Shown: positions 17,601 to 25,487 of the stretch, piece by piece | Layout of the letters: the number at the start of each line of letters is the position of its first letter | How positions within the stretch are numbered: the stretch's first letter is position 1 | NCBI GenBank assembly: GCA_039798745.1 | Contig: JBDKFK010000010.1 | Location: forward strand, 1-44,854 | Direction of reading: 5' to 3' | Length of the DNA: 44,854 nucleotides | From: JBDKFK01 sp039798745 | GTDB lineage: Bacteria; Patescibacteriota; Microgenomatia; UBA1406; GWC2-37-13 | Made by a program: the position numbers and the translations under genes | Notes under the pieces: generated by a model | What the model was told of the DNA's origin: nothing | Seen by the model: the letters and a program-made list of their open reading frames with translations, nothing else | Database searches by the model: none

Positions 17601-17935
17601 CTGCTCTTATCGGTATACTCGCGTTATTCGGTATCGTTGTCGCGAACGCGATGTTTATTATAGATAAAATAAATCGCAATCGAGATGAAGGTATGGATCT
17701 TCATCATGCTATCTCTGATGCTGCAGAGAGTCGACTTGAACCGATTATGCTTACCTCAATTACAACCATTCTTGGCCTTGTTCCTATAACTATCTCTGAT
17801 CCATTGTGGAGAGGTCTTGGAGGCGCGATTATCTCGGGTCTCGCATTCTCCGGCATAATTATGTTGTTTTTTGTTCCCGCAGTATATTACCTCTGGTTCA
17901 AAAACGATGGTGCGAAATCCTTGCCGTCCAGGTAA
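14606..17935 (+). CDS. RND-family efflux pump (AcrB/MdtB-like)
   Basis: A 1109-residue proton-driven exporter with the usual twelve-TM architecture and two large outside loops. The first half has GTSIDDTIVTVSSM (Asp pair near residue 416), the proton-relay acidic pair of TM4. The second half has GIVVANAMFIIDKINR near residue 1008, where AcrB carries its relay Lys. It is longer than AcrB (1049) by an extra hydrophobic, basic stretch around residues 515-560 between the halves. It starts six bases after the adaptor stop, so the two are co-translated. Substrates may be drugs, lipids or metals; not readable. Confidence 0.9.
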   Translation: MDNFKSYLQQLRFDPKLWNTLQAKWITNIRLVILLVIAIIVTGVVSVLNLPRRVNPEVKIPIITVATVLPGANPEDVESLITQPLEDALLGMDKLDTVTSTSRDSVSVVVMQFISSANRDKARDDVQSLVDTVTLPEDAQTPKVVAIDFENQPIWSFTLSSTGDPGTLMRFADNLKDKIEENTHVKNVDISGFETQEISIMLDPQKMREYNINPALLSQSVQKSASAYPAGTIENADSLFSLTIDPDITTVNDIRNIHISSQGTVIKLGDIAAVEEKSKTNQVRSFVADPTKRVRQAVTFYVYKTSSANIDSTANEVVKLSEEAVSTHKDQFHITTIVNAGEMISEQYRDLLKDFASTIILVFINLLLFLGLRQALLASFTIPLTFLSGFVVMQIFGLSINFISLFAFLLALGTSIDDTIVTVSSMTSYYRAGKFTPQETGLLVWRDFIVPIWSTTITTIWAFLPLLLTTGIIGEFIKPIPLVVTATMISSTLYAVTVTLPLLIVILKPHMPRRVVTMLKILLSIIAIVLLIMFIPKTSLMPIILIACLAVVFVFYRVRRSVVAHAVENIPYKDSLTRAWDKVKHWSQHGVINSEWLGLTYRKTITRILHSQHGIRNTLIAVISFALFSYMLVPFGLVKNEFFPQSESSTLYVNVAMSPGTTVKAVEIEALKIADEIRHTPTVRSTVVDIGREFNGQDLGSNGSAALITLILDPIKGRSISSITTAEELRNKYAQYPRATVTVQEESGGPPAGSDIQIKLLGNDLSVLDQYAEKIMAYLKTVKGVADINKSVKPGTSKMSFTPDKLKLSEAGVTVDQIGLLLRTYASGFTLDKIKFDNKEKDVVFHLTSSTTSPEEISSLVIQTQNGAIPLQALGDLRLESNPTVIAREDGKRTIAVSAGVQPGFVIGDINTQLEKYAAGDLHLPAGYTWKTGGVNEENAKSIASIFQAMGLSFLLILVTMVIQFGSYRQAAIVLLLIPLAISGVFIIFALTATPLSFPALIGILALFGIVVANAMFIIDKINRNRDEGMDLHHAISDAAESRLEPIMLTSITTILGLVPITISDPLWRGLGGAIISGLAFSGIIMLFFVPAVYYLWFKNDGAKSLPSR

Positions 17936-17961
17936 TAATACGCTACTATATTAGTAGTAGT

Positions 17962-18612
17962 ATGAATAAGATCGAACGACTCACGTTTTTCATAATCGTT
18001 CTCGGCTTCACCATAGGATTTATTTTGTATCCTCAAATGCCCTACTGGATGGTTTCTCATTGGGATATTGAAGGGCATCCCGATGGGTTTCTTCATAAAT
18101 TCTGGGGTCTTTTCATAATTCCCTTGGTCTCAATGCTCGTATTTCTGGTCTTTCAGTATCTTCCTCAGTATGACAAAAACGTAGCGTTAAAAGATTTTAG
18201 GCCATACTATGACGATTTTCTTCTCGCCCTGACTTCATTTTTTTTCGTTTTATATCTTGCTACTATTTTCTGGAATATCGGTATACGGTTTATGATAGGA
18301 TCGGTAATATCACTGGCCTTCGCGGCATTTTTTTATTACCTGAGTATCATGCTTGAACATTCACATCAGAATAACTTTATAGGTATAAGAACTCCGTGGA
18401 CACTGAAAGACAAACATGTGTGGGAAAAAACGCATCTACTGGCGGGTACGATGTATAGGGCAGTAGCTACTGTTGCCGTGGTTGGAGCATTTATGCCGCG
18501 TTACGCGCTCTATTTTATGCTTATCCCACTGCTTCTTTCTACTATCTACCTCGTTGTGTACTCATACGCCGAGTACCACAGCGCGCATCACGCGAAAAAC
18601 GTAAAAAGCTAG
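17962..18612 (+). CDS. SdpI/DUF1648-family membrane protein
   Basis: This 216-residue protein has about six membrane segments. The N-terminal part has the DUF1648 signature: MVSHWDIEGHPDGFLHKFWG at about residues 30-49. The second half holds the SdpI-like motif (FIGIRTPWTLKDKHVWEKTH, about 138-157). SdpI protects Bacillus from the toxin SdpC and senses it; in other lineages the family's role is unclear. The ATG is 26 bases after the RND stop, so it probably belongs to that operon, suggesting an envelope-stress or export module. Its stop overlaps that of the convergent Nudix gene within CTAG. Confidence 0.75.
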   Translation: MNKIERLTFFIIVLGFTIGFILYPQMPYWMVSHWDIEGHPDGFLHKFWGLFIIPLVSMLVFLVFQYLPQYDKNVALKDFRPYYDDFLLALTSFFFVLYLATIFWNIGIRFMIGSVISLAFAAFFYYLSIMLEHSHQNNFIGIRTPWTLKDKHVWEKTHLLAGTMYRAVATVAVVGAFMPRYALYFMLIPLLLSTIYLVVYSYAEYHSAHHAKNVKS

Positions 18613-19139
18613 AGAATATGTGCGTTAAGAGCTTCACGCACCCAGGGTGCCAGTGCTTTCATAAGTGGCGCATTCGACTTCTGAAAATCTTCAACGGTAA
18701 GAAGTGAGAACCCATAGCTGAAATCCAGATTGGCAGTGGGAAGAGTGTCTGTCTCAGCCATATAGAAATGACATAGCTCATGTTCTGTATAGGTTCCGTC
18801 AAATGAAGAATAGATAACTTTGCCCTTAAAGGTAAGAGGGGAGAGGGATGCAGCGTCTATATTCCATTCCCGTTTTAATGTATCTGTCGCGGCGTCAGGT
18901 ATGGTTTGTATGGTCTTGTTGGTATATAAAGGATGTGATGAAGCCGTGAGGTCTATCACGCCGTCAAATACGGGGTGCTTGCGGTGCTGACAGATAAAGC
19001 GGCCTTTATATACAAGGGCAACAGTAAACCCACGGTGAAGAATTCCTTTTTTGTGAGCTTCCCATCGTTCAACTTTACCCAGTACGTTATCATCTTCGTC
19101 GACCTGAGGAATATAGAGCGCTTTTTTATAGTAATCCAT
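18609..19139 (-). CDS. Nudix hydrolase related to type 1 IPP isomerase
   Basis: The protein has 176 residues and fits the isopentenyl-diphosphate isomerase / Nudix fold. Features are VDEDDNVLGKVERWEAHKKG at the N-terminus, HRGFTVAL, QHRKHPVFDGVIDLTASSHP (about 51-70) and a family-typical EHELCHFYMAE. The Nudix box region (AATDTLKREWNIDAASLS) keeps RE but lacks the full REVxEExGU, and the usual second Glu residues are not obvious. It may be an isomerase or a housecleaning diphosphatase. It has its own -10 six bases before ATG. A shared CTAG makes the two stop codons of this convergent pair overlap. Confidence 0.65.
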   Translation of the reverse strand: MDYYKKALYIPQVDEDDNVLGKVERWEAHKKGILHRGFTVALVYKGRFICQHRKHPVFDGVIDLTASSHPLYTNKTIQTIPDAATDTLKREWNIDAASLSPLTFKGKVIYSSFDGTYTEHELCHFYMAETDTLPTANLDFSYGFSLLTVEDFQKSNAPLMKALAPWVREALNAHIL

Positions 19140-19145
19140 GATGAT

Positions 19146-19151
19146 ATTCTA
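19146..19151 (-). promoter_or_regulatory. Extended -10 of the Nudix gene
   Basis: TGGTAGAAT on the minus strand ends six bases before the ATG at 19139. Confidence 0.5.
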
Positions 19152-19173
19152 CCAGATAGCTCTTCATAGAGGA

Positions 19174-20010
19174 TCAAAGAGAAGACGTTTCTTTGGAACG
19201 TTTGCGGGTTTTTATGAAGATTATGTAGAGAAGGCCGATGTAGGCTGAGATGATGGCAAGCTTTACCAGACTAAACTCGCGGCTTACGCCGAGCATTGTT
19301 TTGAGTATTCCTCCTACAACTGTCTCACTATCAGGCAAAAAGCCGAGCGAAACAGGGAAGATATTAGACAAATGTATATCAAAATATATTTCAAAGAGCT
19401 CACCAAGGCCATTGGATACGAGTGCTGCGCCGAGCATAACTATCATATACTCTGTATATTTAAATACTTTAGCTATAGGGAATTTAATGTAGGCAAAAAA
19501 TGTAAGACTTCCCAGAAGAGCGGAGATGGCAAAGCCCGCGATCAGTCCGGTAAAGTTTTGAGTGAATGTAGAAAACAACGATGTGGTCGCGGTAAAGAGT
19601 GCAATCTCTACCCCTTCTCTCATAATGAAAAAGACTATGGTGAGGAAAAGAGAGATATCAAAGATATTTTTCTGCATTTTATCATGCGCAGCTATTATGC
19701 TTTTAGAACGATGAATAGTAAACATTTTGTGAAGTGAGAAGATAACGTATGCTACAAAAAACCCAGAAAAAATCATAAGATATCCTTCAAGAAGTTCGGT
19801 ATTGCTGTGTGTAAAAACTGCGCGGGCTTTTTCGCCTAAGGTAAAGACAATTATCGGAAGAATGAGTGAGATGGCAATTCCTAGAGAGCTCGCCAAAAGT
19901 ATCTCTTTTTCTCGCTTAAGATTGAGGTTGCGTGATATCCCAAGAAATACGCCGATCATGAGGAACGCTTCCAGGAATTCGCGGGCTGATATAAGTAATG
20001 TGCTAATCAT
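19174..20010 (-). CDS. FTR1-family iron permease
   Basis: A 278-residue protein with seven membrane segments and the two iron-binding motifs of FTR1/EfeU: REFLE at residues 10-14 and REGVE at 131-135. These Glu pairs carry ferric (or ferrous) iron through the membrane. A multicopper oxidase or EfeO/EfeB partner, usual elsewhere, is not in this window. It lies between the Nudix gene and the VirB6-like gene on the same strand, 34 bases from the former and 62 from the latter. I see no clear Fur box. Confidence 0.85.
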   Translation of the reverse strand: MISTLLISAREFLEAFLMIGVFLGISRNLNLKREKEILLASSLGIAISLILPIIVFTLGEKARAVFTHSNTELLEGYLMIFSGFFVAYVIFSLHKMFTIHRSKSIIAAHDKMQKNIFDISLFLTIVFFIMREGVEIALFTATTSLFSTFTQNFTGLIAGFAISALLGSLTFFAYIKFPIAKVFKYTEYMIVMLGAALVSNGLGELFEIYFDIHLSNIFPVSLGFLPDSETVVGGILKTMLGVSREFSLVKLAIISAYIGLLYIIFIKTRKRSKETSSL

Positions 20011-20072
20011 GAACTAGTACTTAAAAAGTAATAGTTTGATTATAAATAGAGAGCCGGTAAATGTCAAAAGTA

Positions 20073-23000
20073 TTACTGCGTTGACTTATCTTCCAGAGGT
20101 GTTTGTGGGGTGTTCTCTGCCGGAGCTTCTGCTGATTTTTCTTCACCGGCCTCCTGCTGTCCTTCCTTTTTCTCGTCTTCCATCTCAAGTTCCATATGGA
20201 GTTCCTTTGGTTTTTCTTCTTTTTTTGCTTTCTTCAGATCCACGAGCTCTTCATCGTCTTTATTCTCTTCCTTGAGCTTATCACGTATCTCTTTCTCTTT
20301 GGTAATATCCTGCTGCACTGCTTTAGCTGCTTCGAGTTTGGCTTTAAGGTAGACCAAAAGCTCTTCGCCTTTCAGGTTGTTGATCATAAAGATCGGGAGA
20401 ATGAATCCGAGATCATCAAGTCCTTCACGACGTAGGGTATCATCCGGGGCAAGAAGCTTATTCAATGTGTTCGTGATGAGCGCTATATCCTGATCAATCC
20501 ACTGTTCACGGGTACCGATATTCTCCTGGAGTGGTACTTCACCTTTTTCATACTGCTGTACCCACATCTTCTTAACTTCTTCATAGTCTTCAAGAGAGAT
20601 GGAAGAAGGAATGCTTATGGTCTTTTCTACCTGTTTCTCCGGTGCGGTAACAAGAGGTTCCTGTGCCTCGACAACATGCTGGACGTCCTCGACTTTTGTA
20701 TTTTCCTTCTTGGCTACTTCCTGGACGATATTCTTGGAGGTTATGATATCGCTGCTTACTGTTTTCATAGCCTGTTTCAGTACCTGATTGACCTTTTCTT
20801 TCTGAAGGCCAGTGGCCTGAGTTATCTTACTCTCTATGACAGAAGCCGGCTGGTTAACATTTTGAGAATATGTATTGAGTACTGTCTTTACCTGTGACTG
20901 GTTGAGACCGGTTTCCTGCTGTATATGCTGAACAACCGAGCTATTTGTGGCGGCGGTATTAATGAGACTATTGGTTATTGCTGTCGCTTTTTCTTCGGAA
21001 ATATTGGATTTCATAGAAATGAGTTTTGTTATCGGTACCTGCTGTGTCTGTGTCGTTTTTACCGTCTCCGATATTTTCTGTACTTCTGATTCTTTGACCT
21101 GTGTTTTTTCGGCGATTTCTTTGATCCTCTCCTGCGTTACGGATTGCTGCTGTATCTCGTGTACTACTTCGGACACTTTTTCGGTTGCCATGCCGGTCTG
21201 CTGGCTTATCTGATTTATAGTTGTCTGGTTAATCTGAGTTGATTGTGATTCTTCATGTACGCCAGGAAGTGTATTGAGAATATTTTCTATCGTCTCGTTA
21301 CTCATTTGGTTGGTGGTTGCCACACGGTTTATTGTGTTTGCCTGCTGAGTCATGTTGGTTGCCTGTTGAAGGACCTGTGATACTTTTTCTTTAGAAATAT
21401 GTGTCTGCTCAGATATATTTTTTATTACCTGATTCATTGGCTTATTAATACTCTGAGAATAGGTAGTCATTATGTTTTGTACGGTCTGCTGAGGGATCTG
21501 TGTGACCTGTGAAATGTTGCTCACTACACTGGTCTGTTTGGACATAGATTCCATAAACGACTGCGTTATGGTACGTACTTTTTCCTGAGTCATTTTGGTC
21601 GCATCAGAGATAACGCGCACCATGGCTATTGGCTGTGAAGCGGTTTTAAGTATCTCTTCTTTCTTCTTCATCTGTTCAATCTGTGAAGTGGAGGTGGAAG
21701 AGAGGATCGCTCGTGCAATACGATCTTCCTTTACCGCACGACTAAATAGTTCAGTACGGATATTCATATACTTCTGACGTTCAACAGGTACGTTTGCCTT
21801 AACTGGGTTTGCGAGGAAATCAATATTCTTCTTAACGCTTTCTTTAAGAGTTTTGTTTGTCTCAAAGCGAGCGATATCAGTAAGTTTTGAGACAGAGAAG
21901 TTAAGGGAACGGACGATATCTTCTGTTTTTGCGCGTTTAATTTCTTCGATTGTCTCAATTCTGACAACGTTGGGTAATGGTCTTTCGTCACGTGCTGAGC
22001 CTGTGGGAATGACGCTGCCTCTATCAACCAGAATAGGCAGCTGTTTTGCAGTACCTGTAACTACACCGGGAGGCATGCCAGGAGGAATAATGGGTGGAAA
22101 GTTTGCTCTCCACTGATCATACATGGATAGTAAGACATTGTTCATGGCTGCAAGTATATCGCAGCAATAATCACGGAAAATACGGAGCAGCCACCAGGGG
22201 AAGAATGTCACAGCCCACAGCATGAGTAAGGTAATAATATATTCTACAAACGTATCTACGTAGTTGCCGTTATTGAGTATCTGTAGTTTTTGCGCGGGTC
22301 CGCCATAGAGTATATTAATAGCCGTTGGGTACACATACCCGTTATTTTGGACGTTATTCACCCGTGAAAAATCGAACGCAAACGGAATGCCGCTTTTCCA
22401 TATATATGCCAGCGCCGACAGGAAGAGTGCAAAGAGCGGCCCGTAGAACAGCCACTGGAAGAATACACCGATCCAGATCCAACCGATATTTCGTATAAAT
22501 ACAAACGGCATAAGGATAGCCAGGAACGGTGAGACAAACAGAAGAAACCAGAGGAGAATTTTTCTCAGAAGAATCATTGAACCCATTACGTAATAGGTAA
22601 TATTGGTGAGTTTAAGAAGCATTACTTCGGCCTGTACCCCCTCCTGCGCCCGGATATTTATATCACGGCATCCAATAAAATCAAGATAACTTTTTTCGTT
22701 ACTTGTCTGTGTCGAGAAGTAGATATTAAACAACTTGTCTCCTCCAAGATTCTCGATGAAGAACTTCATAAGAAGTTCAGACAGCTGAATCATAGTAAGC
22801 ACTATCGCTGCCGAGAATGTAATGTATATTATAGCGAGCATTATCTTCCAGATTGCCGGCCATACTTTTATTTTTATGCTGAAGTTGGTTTTTTGTCCGA
22901 TAATAAAGCCAAGTCCTATTACGGCAGCCATAATGACGACAAAGAAGTACGAAAGGTTTCGTGTAAGATTCCAGATCCGTCGTATGGCGGGATGGTCGTC

Positions 23001-23351
23001 TATGGCGTTACGATGCAGTACCCAGAATATAAACTGGCGGGCGCGTTCGTCAGCTTTACCCTGAGATGTTATCTCAGGATCTTCAATCCAGAAATGATTA
23101 TGCTGCGGATCCTGCAGGAACTCTTCATATGTTGTTACACAGCGGTGAGGTCTGCCGTCTTTATCATTCATTTTGCCGCTCGCGTAGACTGTGGAAAGTT
23201 CATCCCGGCAGCCGCAGGCAAGCTGATCAGGATCAAGATCGTCGTATGTCTTTACACGTAATTGTGCGCTTATGGATGAAGTAAAGGTGATGAAAAGTGA
23301 AAAAATAAAAAGAAAAGCAAAAACTTTTCTCCACAGACTAAGCGTTTTCAT
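20073..23351 (-). CDS. Large VirB6/TrbL-like membrane protein with helical repeats
   Basis: This 1092-residue protein has a signal-like N-terminus (to about 29, ending SISAQ), a Cys-rich outside stretch (GCRDE, HRCVT), then about six membrane segments between residues 130 and 420. That part resembles VirB6/TrbL-type channel proteins of type IV secretion or conjugation machinery. Residues about 500-900 are a chain of imperfect 30-45-residue units of the form I-x-Q-x-T-x-(5)-K-V-x-x-V-L, and the end is a charged Lys/Glu region. Similar proteins are common in Patescibacteria beside pilin-like genes; two such genes lie at 28712-29597. Function in DNA transfer or surface pili is inferred. Confidence 0.65.
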   Translation of the reverse strand: MKTLSLWRKVFAFLFIFSLFITFTSSISAQLRVKTYDDLDPDQLACGCRDELSTVYASGKMNDKDGRPHRCVTTYEEFLQDPQHNHFWIEDPEITSQGKADERARQFIFWVLHRNAIDDHPAIRRIWNLTRNLSYFFVVIMAAVIGLGFIIGQKTNFSIKIKVWPAIWKIMLAIIYITFSAAIVLTMIQLSELLMKFFIENLGGDKLFNIYFSTQTSNEKSYLDFIGCRDINIRAQEGVQAEVMLLKLTNITYYVMGSMILLRKILLWFLLFVSPFLAILMPFVFIRNIGWIWIGVFFQWLFYGPLFALFLSALAYIWKSGIPFAFDFSRVNNVQNNGYVYPTAINILYGGPAQKLQILNNGNYVDTFVEYIITLLMLWAVTFFPWWLLRIFRDYCCDILAAMNNVLLSMYDQWRANFPPIIPPGMPPGVVTGTAKQLPILVDRGSVIPTGSARDERPLPNVVRIETIEEIKRAKTEDIVRSLNFSVSKLTDIARFETNKTLKESVKKNIDFLANPVKANVPVERQKYMNIRTELFSRAVKEDRIARAILSSTSTSQIEQMKKKEEILKTASQPIAMVRVISDATKMTQEKVRTITQSFMESMSKQTSVVSNISQVTQIPQQTVQNIMTTYSQSINKPMNQVIKNISEQTHISKEKVSQVLQQATNMTQQANTINRVATTNQMSNETIENILNTLPGVHEESQSTQINQTTINQISQQTGMATEKVSEVVHEIQQQSVTQERIKEIAEKTQVKESEVQKISETVKTTQTQQVPITKLISMKSNISEEKATAITNSLINTAATNSSVVQHIQQETGLNQSQVKTVLNTYSQNVNQPASVIESKITQATGLQKEKVNQVLKQAMKTVSSDIITSKNIVQEVAKKENTKVEDVQHVVEAQEPLVTAPEKQVEKTISIPSSISLEDYEEVKKMWVQQYEKGEVPLQENIGTREQWIDQDIALITNTLNKLLAPDDTLRREGLDDLGFILPIFMINNLKGEELLVYLKAKLEAAKAVQQDITKEKEIRDKLKEENKDDEELVDLKKAKKEEKPKELHMELEMEDEKKEGQQEAGEEKSAEAPAENTPQTPLEDKSTQ

Positions 23352-23429
23352 ATGATAATAAAATATACCTTAAAAGCAACATACAAACAATAGGTGCTTC
23401 ATATCACATAATAAGACATTATTTACATG

Positions 23430-23458
23430 TTGACAAGAGTTTGTAACTTTAGTAGTTT
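23430..23458 (+). promoter_or_regulatory. Promoter of the surface protein gene
   Basis: TTGACA at 23430-23435 and TAGTTT at 23453-23458 are 17 bases apart. The ATG at 23467 is eight bases after the -10, so the transcript is leaderless or nearly so. Confidence 0.55.
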
Positions 23459-23466
23459 TTTCATAT

Positions 23467-25389
23467 ATGAGAAAACAATATTTTTCGCAGACGTTATTTC
23501 TATTGGGGTTATTTGCCACGCTTTTTTTTGCCACACCCCAGGCACTATTAGCTCAGACTTCGACACCCACACCGACTCCTGACAGCGGTCAGGTTAAGCA
23601 AACAGAACGATGGGCCTGCCTTACTGTTGCGCCATGCGCACAAGACAGTAGCAAGTGTTCAGGTAAAGGTGTTAAAGTACATAGAACAAAATTAACCACA
23701 GGTGATAATAAACTTCTTCCGAACGCAGATACATATGTAGTAGAGTGCGTTTCCACACCTCAGGGTCCAATCTGTACGACAGGTAGTAAAGCAACAGACG
23801 CAGTAATTTTTCAGAGCAGCACCAACCTTGATACATTGGCCAGTTTAATGAAATACACATTTCAGTTCTTCACTCAGGCTGATGGAACAACCTCTGTTGT
23901 CAACCCGGTCAAAAGTGACGCGAACGGAGATATCGGACCCTACGAATGGCAGAGCGTATCCAAATTCACGACTCGTAAATTCATGGCAATGAACTATGTC
24001 TCACCGCCCGTAAGTACAGGACAGCAAAATAGTCAACAACAAGGCACCTTTGATCTGGAAGTATCAGATAGTAACTGTCTTTCAGTTCGCTACGATCCCT
24101 ACGGCATAATTTTTGACAGTCAGACACTGGAGCCTATACCAAACGCGAACGTAACACTGTACGAAAAAGTAAATGGCGCCTACGTGATAGCCGGAAACTC
24201 TGCCGAAACACAAGGCATAGACCCCACTCAGAAAACCGAACAAGACGGTCTCTATAACTTTGTTGTACCTCCTGGCACATACAAAGTTACGGCAGCCGCA
24301 GGTGGATACAATTTTCCAGCAAATATAAGCCGAGTAAATCAGTATTACACAAAGGCTTACTCAAATCTCTATCCTCCCGAAGTAACCCCAACGCCGGGAG
24401 TGAGTGATGATGGTCGGGATTACGATATTATTGAGACATCATCTATCGTACGAAAAGATATACCTCTTGACTCCGTACCTCTGACAGCCAACAAAAGATA
24501 TCCTGTTACTCTGATGAATTATTACTACCAACTGAAGAATAAGTACAGCACTGTGTTGACGGTTGAAGGTCGTGTATCTCATCCGTTCGCGAAGATAAAA
24601 GTATATACCGTGCCAACCGGCGCGACTGACCCTCAACAGGCACAACCTATACGATTACTCACTGCGCTACAGGCTACAAAAGAGGGTAAGTTTAAGTTTG
24701 AGGTCGACCAGGCAACATTTAATCAGGGAGAAAAATTCGGCAAGATAACAATCGAAAAAGTTGACCTAAGCAACGGCCTTTCATGGACTGGTTCGTTTAT
24801 GAAGATGGCTAAAGCGTTGATGGATGCGGTAATCCCCGATGTTGAGGCACAACAACCAGCAAGCGCAGAGGAAATAGGCTTTGATCCTATTCTTAACTAT
24901 GTCGAAGGATATGCCTATAACGCAAAAGGTGATATTCTCTCAAACGCTACTGTCGGAGTATATCTAAAGTTTTCTGAGAAACCTTCATACACGACCAAAA
25001 CCGATGACGCGGGATACTTTAGAATTACTTCTGAGTATCTTCCCTTCCTGCCCTATGAACTGCGCTACACCTCGGCAACAGGTGTAACAAACACAGTTAA
25101 CACGGGTAGTTTTATAGAGCAGAATGAGGCGATCATTAAGACTAAAAAAATTGATCTGTATACCTTTAGAAACAGTAAGGGTGAAACAGTCACACCATCC
25201 CCTGTCAACGGAGATAGTATGAATGACACAGGAGATAAAAAGGTTGAAGATAAGACGGGCACGGGTGGCAAAAAATTATCGAACAATGCAGTGATGATGA
25301 TTGCCATCGTATTATTCCTTATCGTTGTAGGAAGTCTCGTAATGTTCTACATGATGAAGAATAAAAAAGATCAGCCTCGCCAAATATAA
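23467..25389 (+). CDS. Secreted surface protein with carboxypeptidase-regulatory-like domains
   Basis: The 640-residue protein has a signal peptide (to about 30, cleavage near LLAQ), a Thr/Pro spacer (TPTPTPDS), a Cys-containing N-terminal domain and two beta-sandwich domains of the CarboxypepD_reg kind. These read LEPIPNANVTLYE...QDGLYNFVVPPGTYKVTA near 220-280 and GDILSNATVGVYLKF...DDAGYFRI near 490-525. A single membrane helix with a basic tail (about 609-633) ends it. The topology is of a protein displayed outside and anchored at the C-terminus. It is divergent from the VirB6-like gene and may be part of the same surface apparatus; its ligand is unknown. Confidence 0.7.
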   Translation: MRKQYFSQTLFLLGLFATLFFATPQALLAQTSTPTPTPDSGQVKQTERWACLTVAPCAQDSSKCSGKGVKVHRTKLTTGDNKLLPNADTYVVECVSTPQGPICTTGSKATDAVIFQSSTNLDTLASLMKYTFQFFTQADGTTSVVNPVKSDANGDIGPYEWQSVSKFTTRKFMAMNYVSPPVSTGQQNSQQQGTFDLEVSDSNCLSVRYDPYGIIFDSQTLEPIPNANVTLYEKVNGAYVIAGNSAETQGIDPTQKTEQDGLYNFVVPPGTYKVTAAAGGYNFPANISRVNQYYTKAYSNLYPPEVTPTPGVSDDGRDYDIIETSSIVRKDIPLDSVPLTANKRYPVTLMNYYYQLKNKYSTVLTVEGRVSHPFAKIKVYTVPTGATDPQQAQPIRLLTALQATKEGKFKFEVDQATFNQGEKFGKITIEKVDLSNGLSWTGSFMKMAKALMDAVIPDVEAQQPASAEEIGFDPILNYVEGYAYNAKGDILSNATVGVYLKFSEKPSYTTKTDDAGYFRITSEYLPFLPYELRYTSATGVTNTVNTGSFIEQNEAIIKTKKIDLYTFRNSKGETVTPSPVNGDSMNDTGDKKVEDKTGTGGKKLSNNAVMMIAIVLFLIVVGSLVMFYMMKNKKDQPRQI

Positions 25390-25410
25390 CTTCACTACGT
25401 CAAAACTATA

Positions 25411-25447
25411 AAGATAGCACCCGCCGGGTGCTATCTTTGTTTTTTAT
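25411..25447 (+). terminator. Intrinsic terminator
   Basis: A perfect 12-bp stem AAGATAGCACCC/GGGTGCTATCTT with a three-base loop is followed by TGTTTTTT, 21 bases after the surface protein gene. Confidence 0.9.
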
Positions 25448-25487
25448 AGTCCATTGAAATCCGTTTCATTACTCCATAGCATGGCAT

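Noticed and set aside
13142..17935. RND operon as proof of an outer membrane
   Set aside because: No channel, LPS or Bam gene in the window; RND proteins also occur in monoderms.
17806..17961. N-terminal extension of the SdpI-like protein
   Set aside because: It overlaps the RND 3' end in another frame and the DUF1648 fold starts right after ATG 17962.
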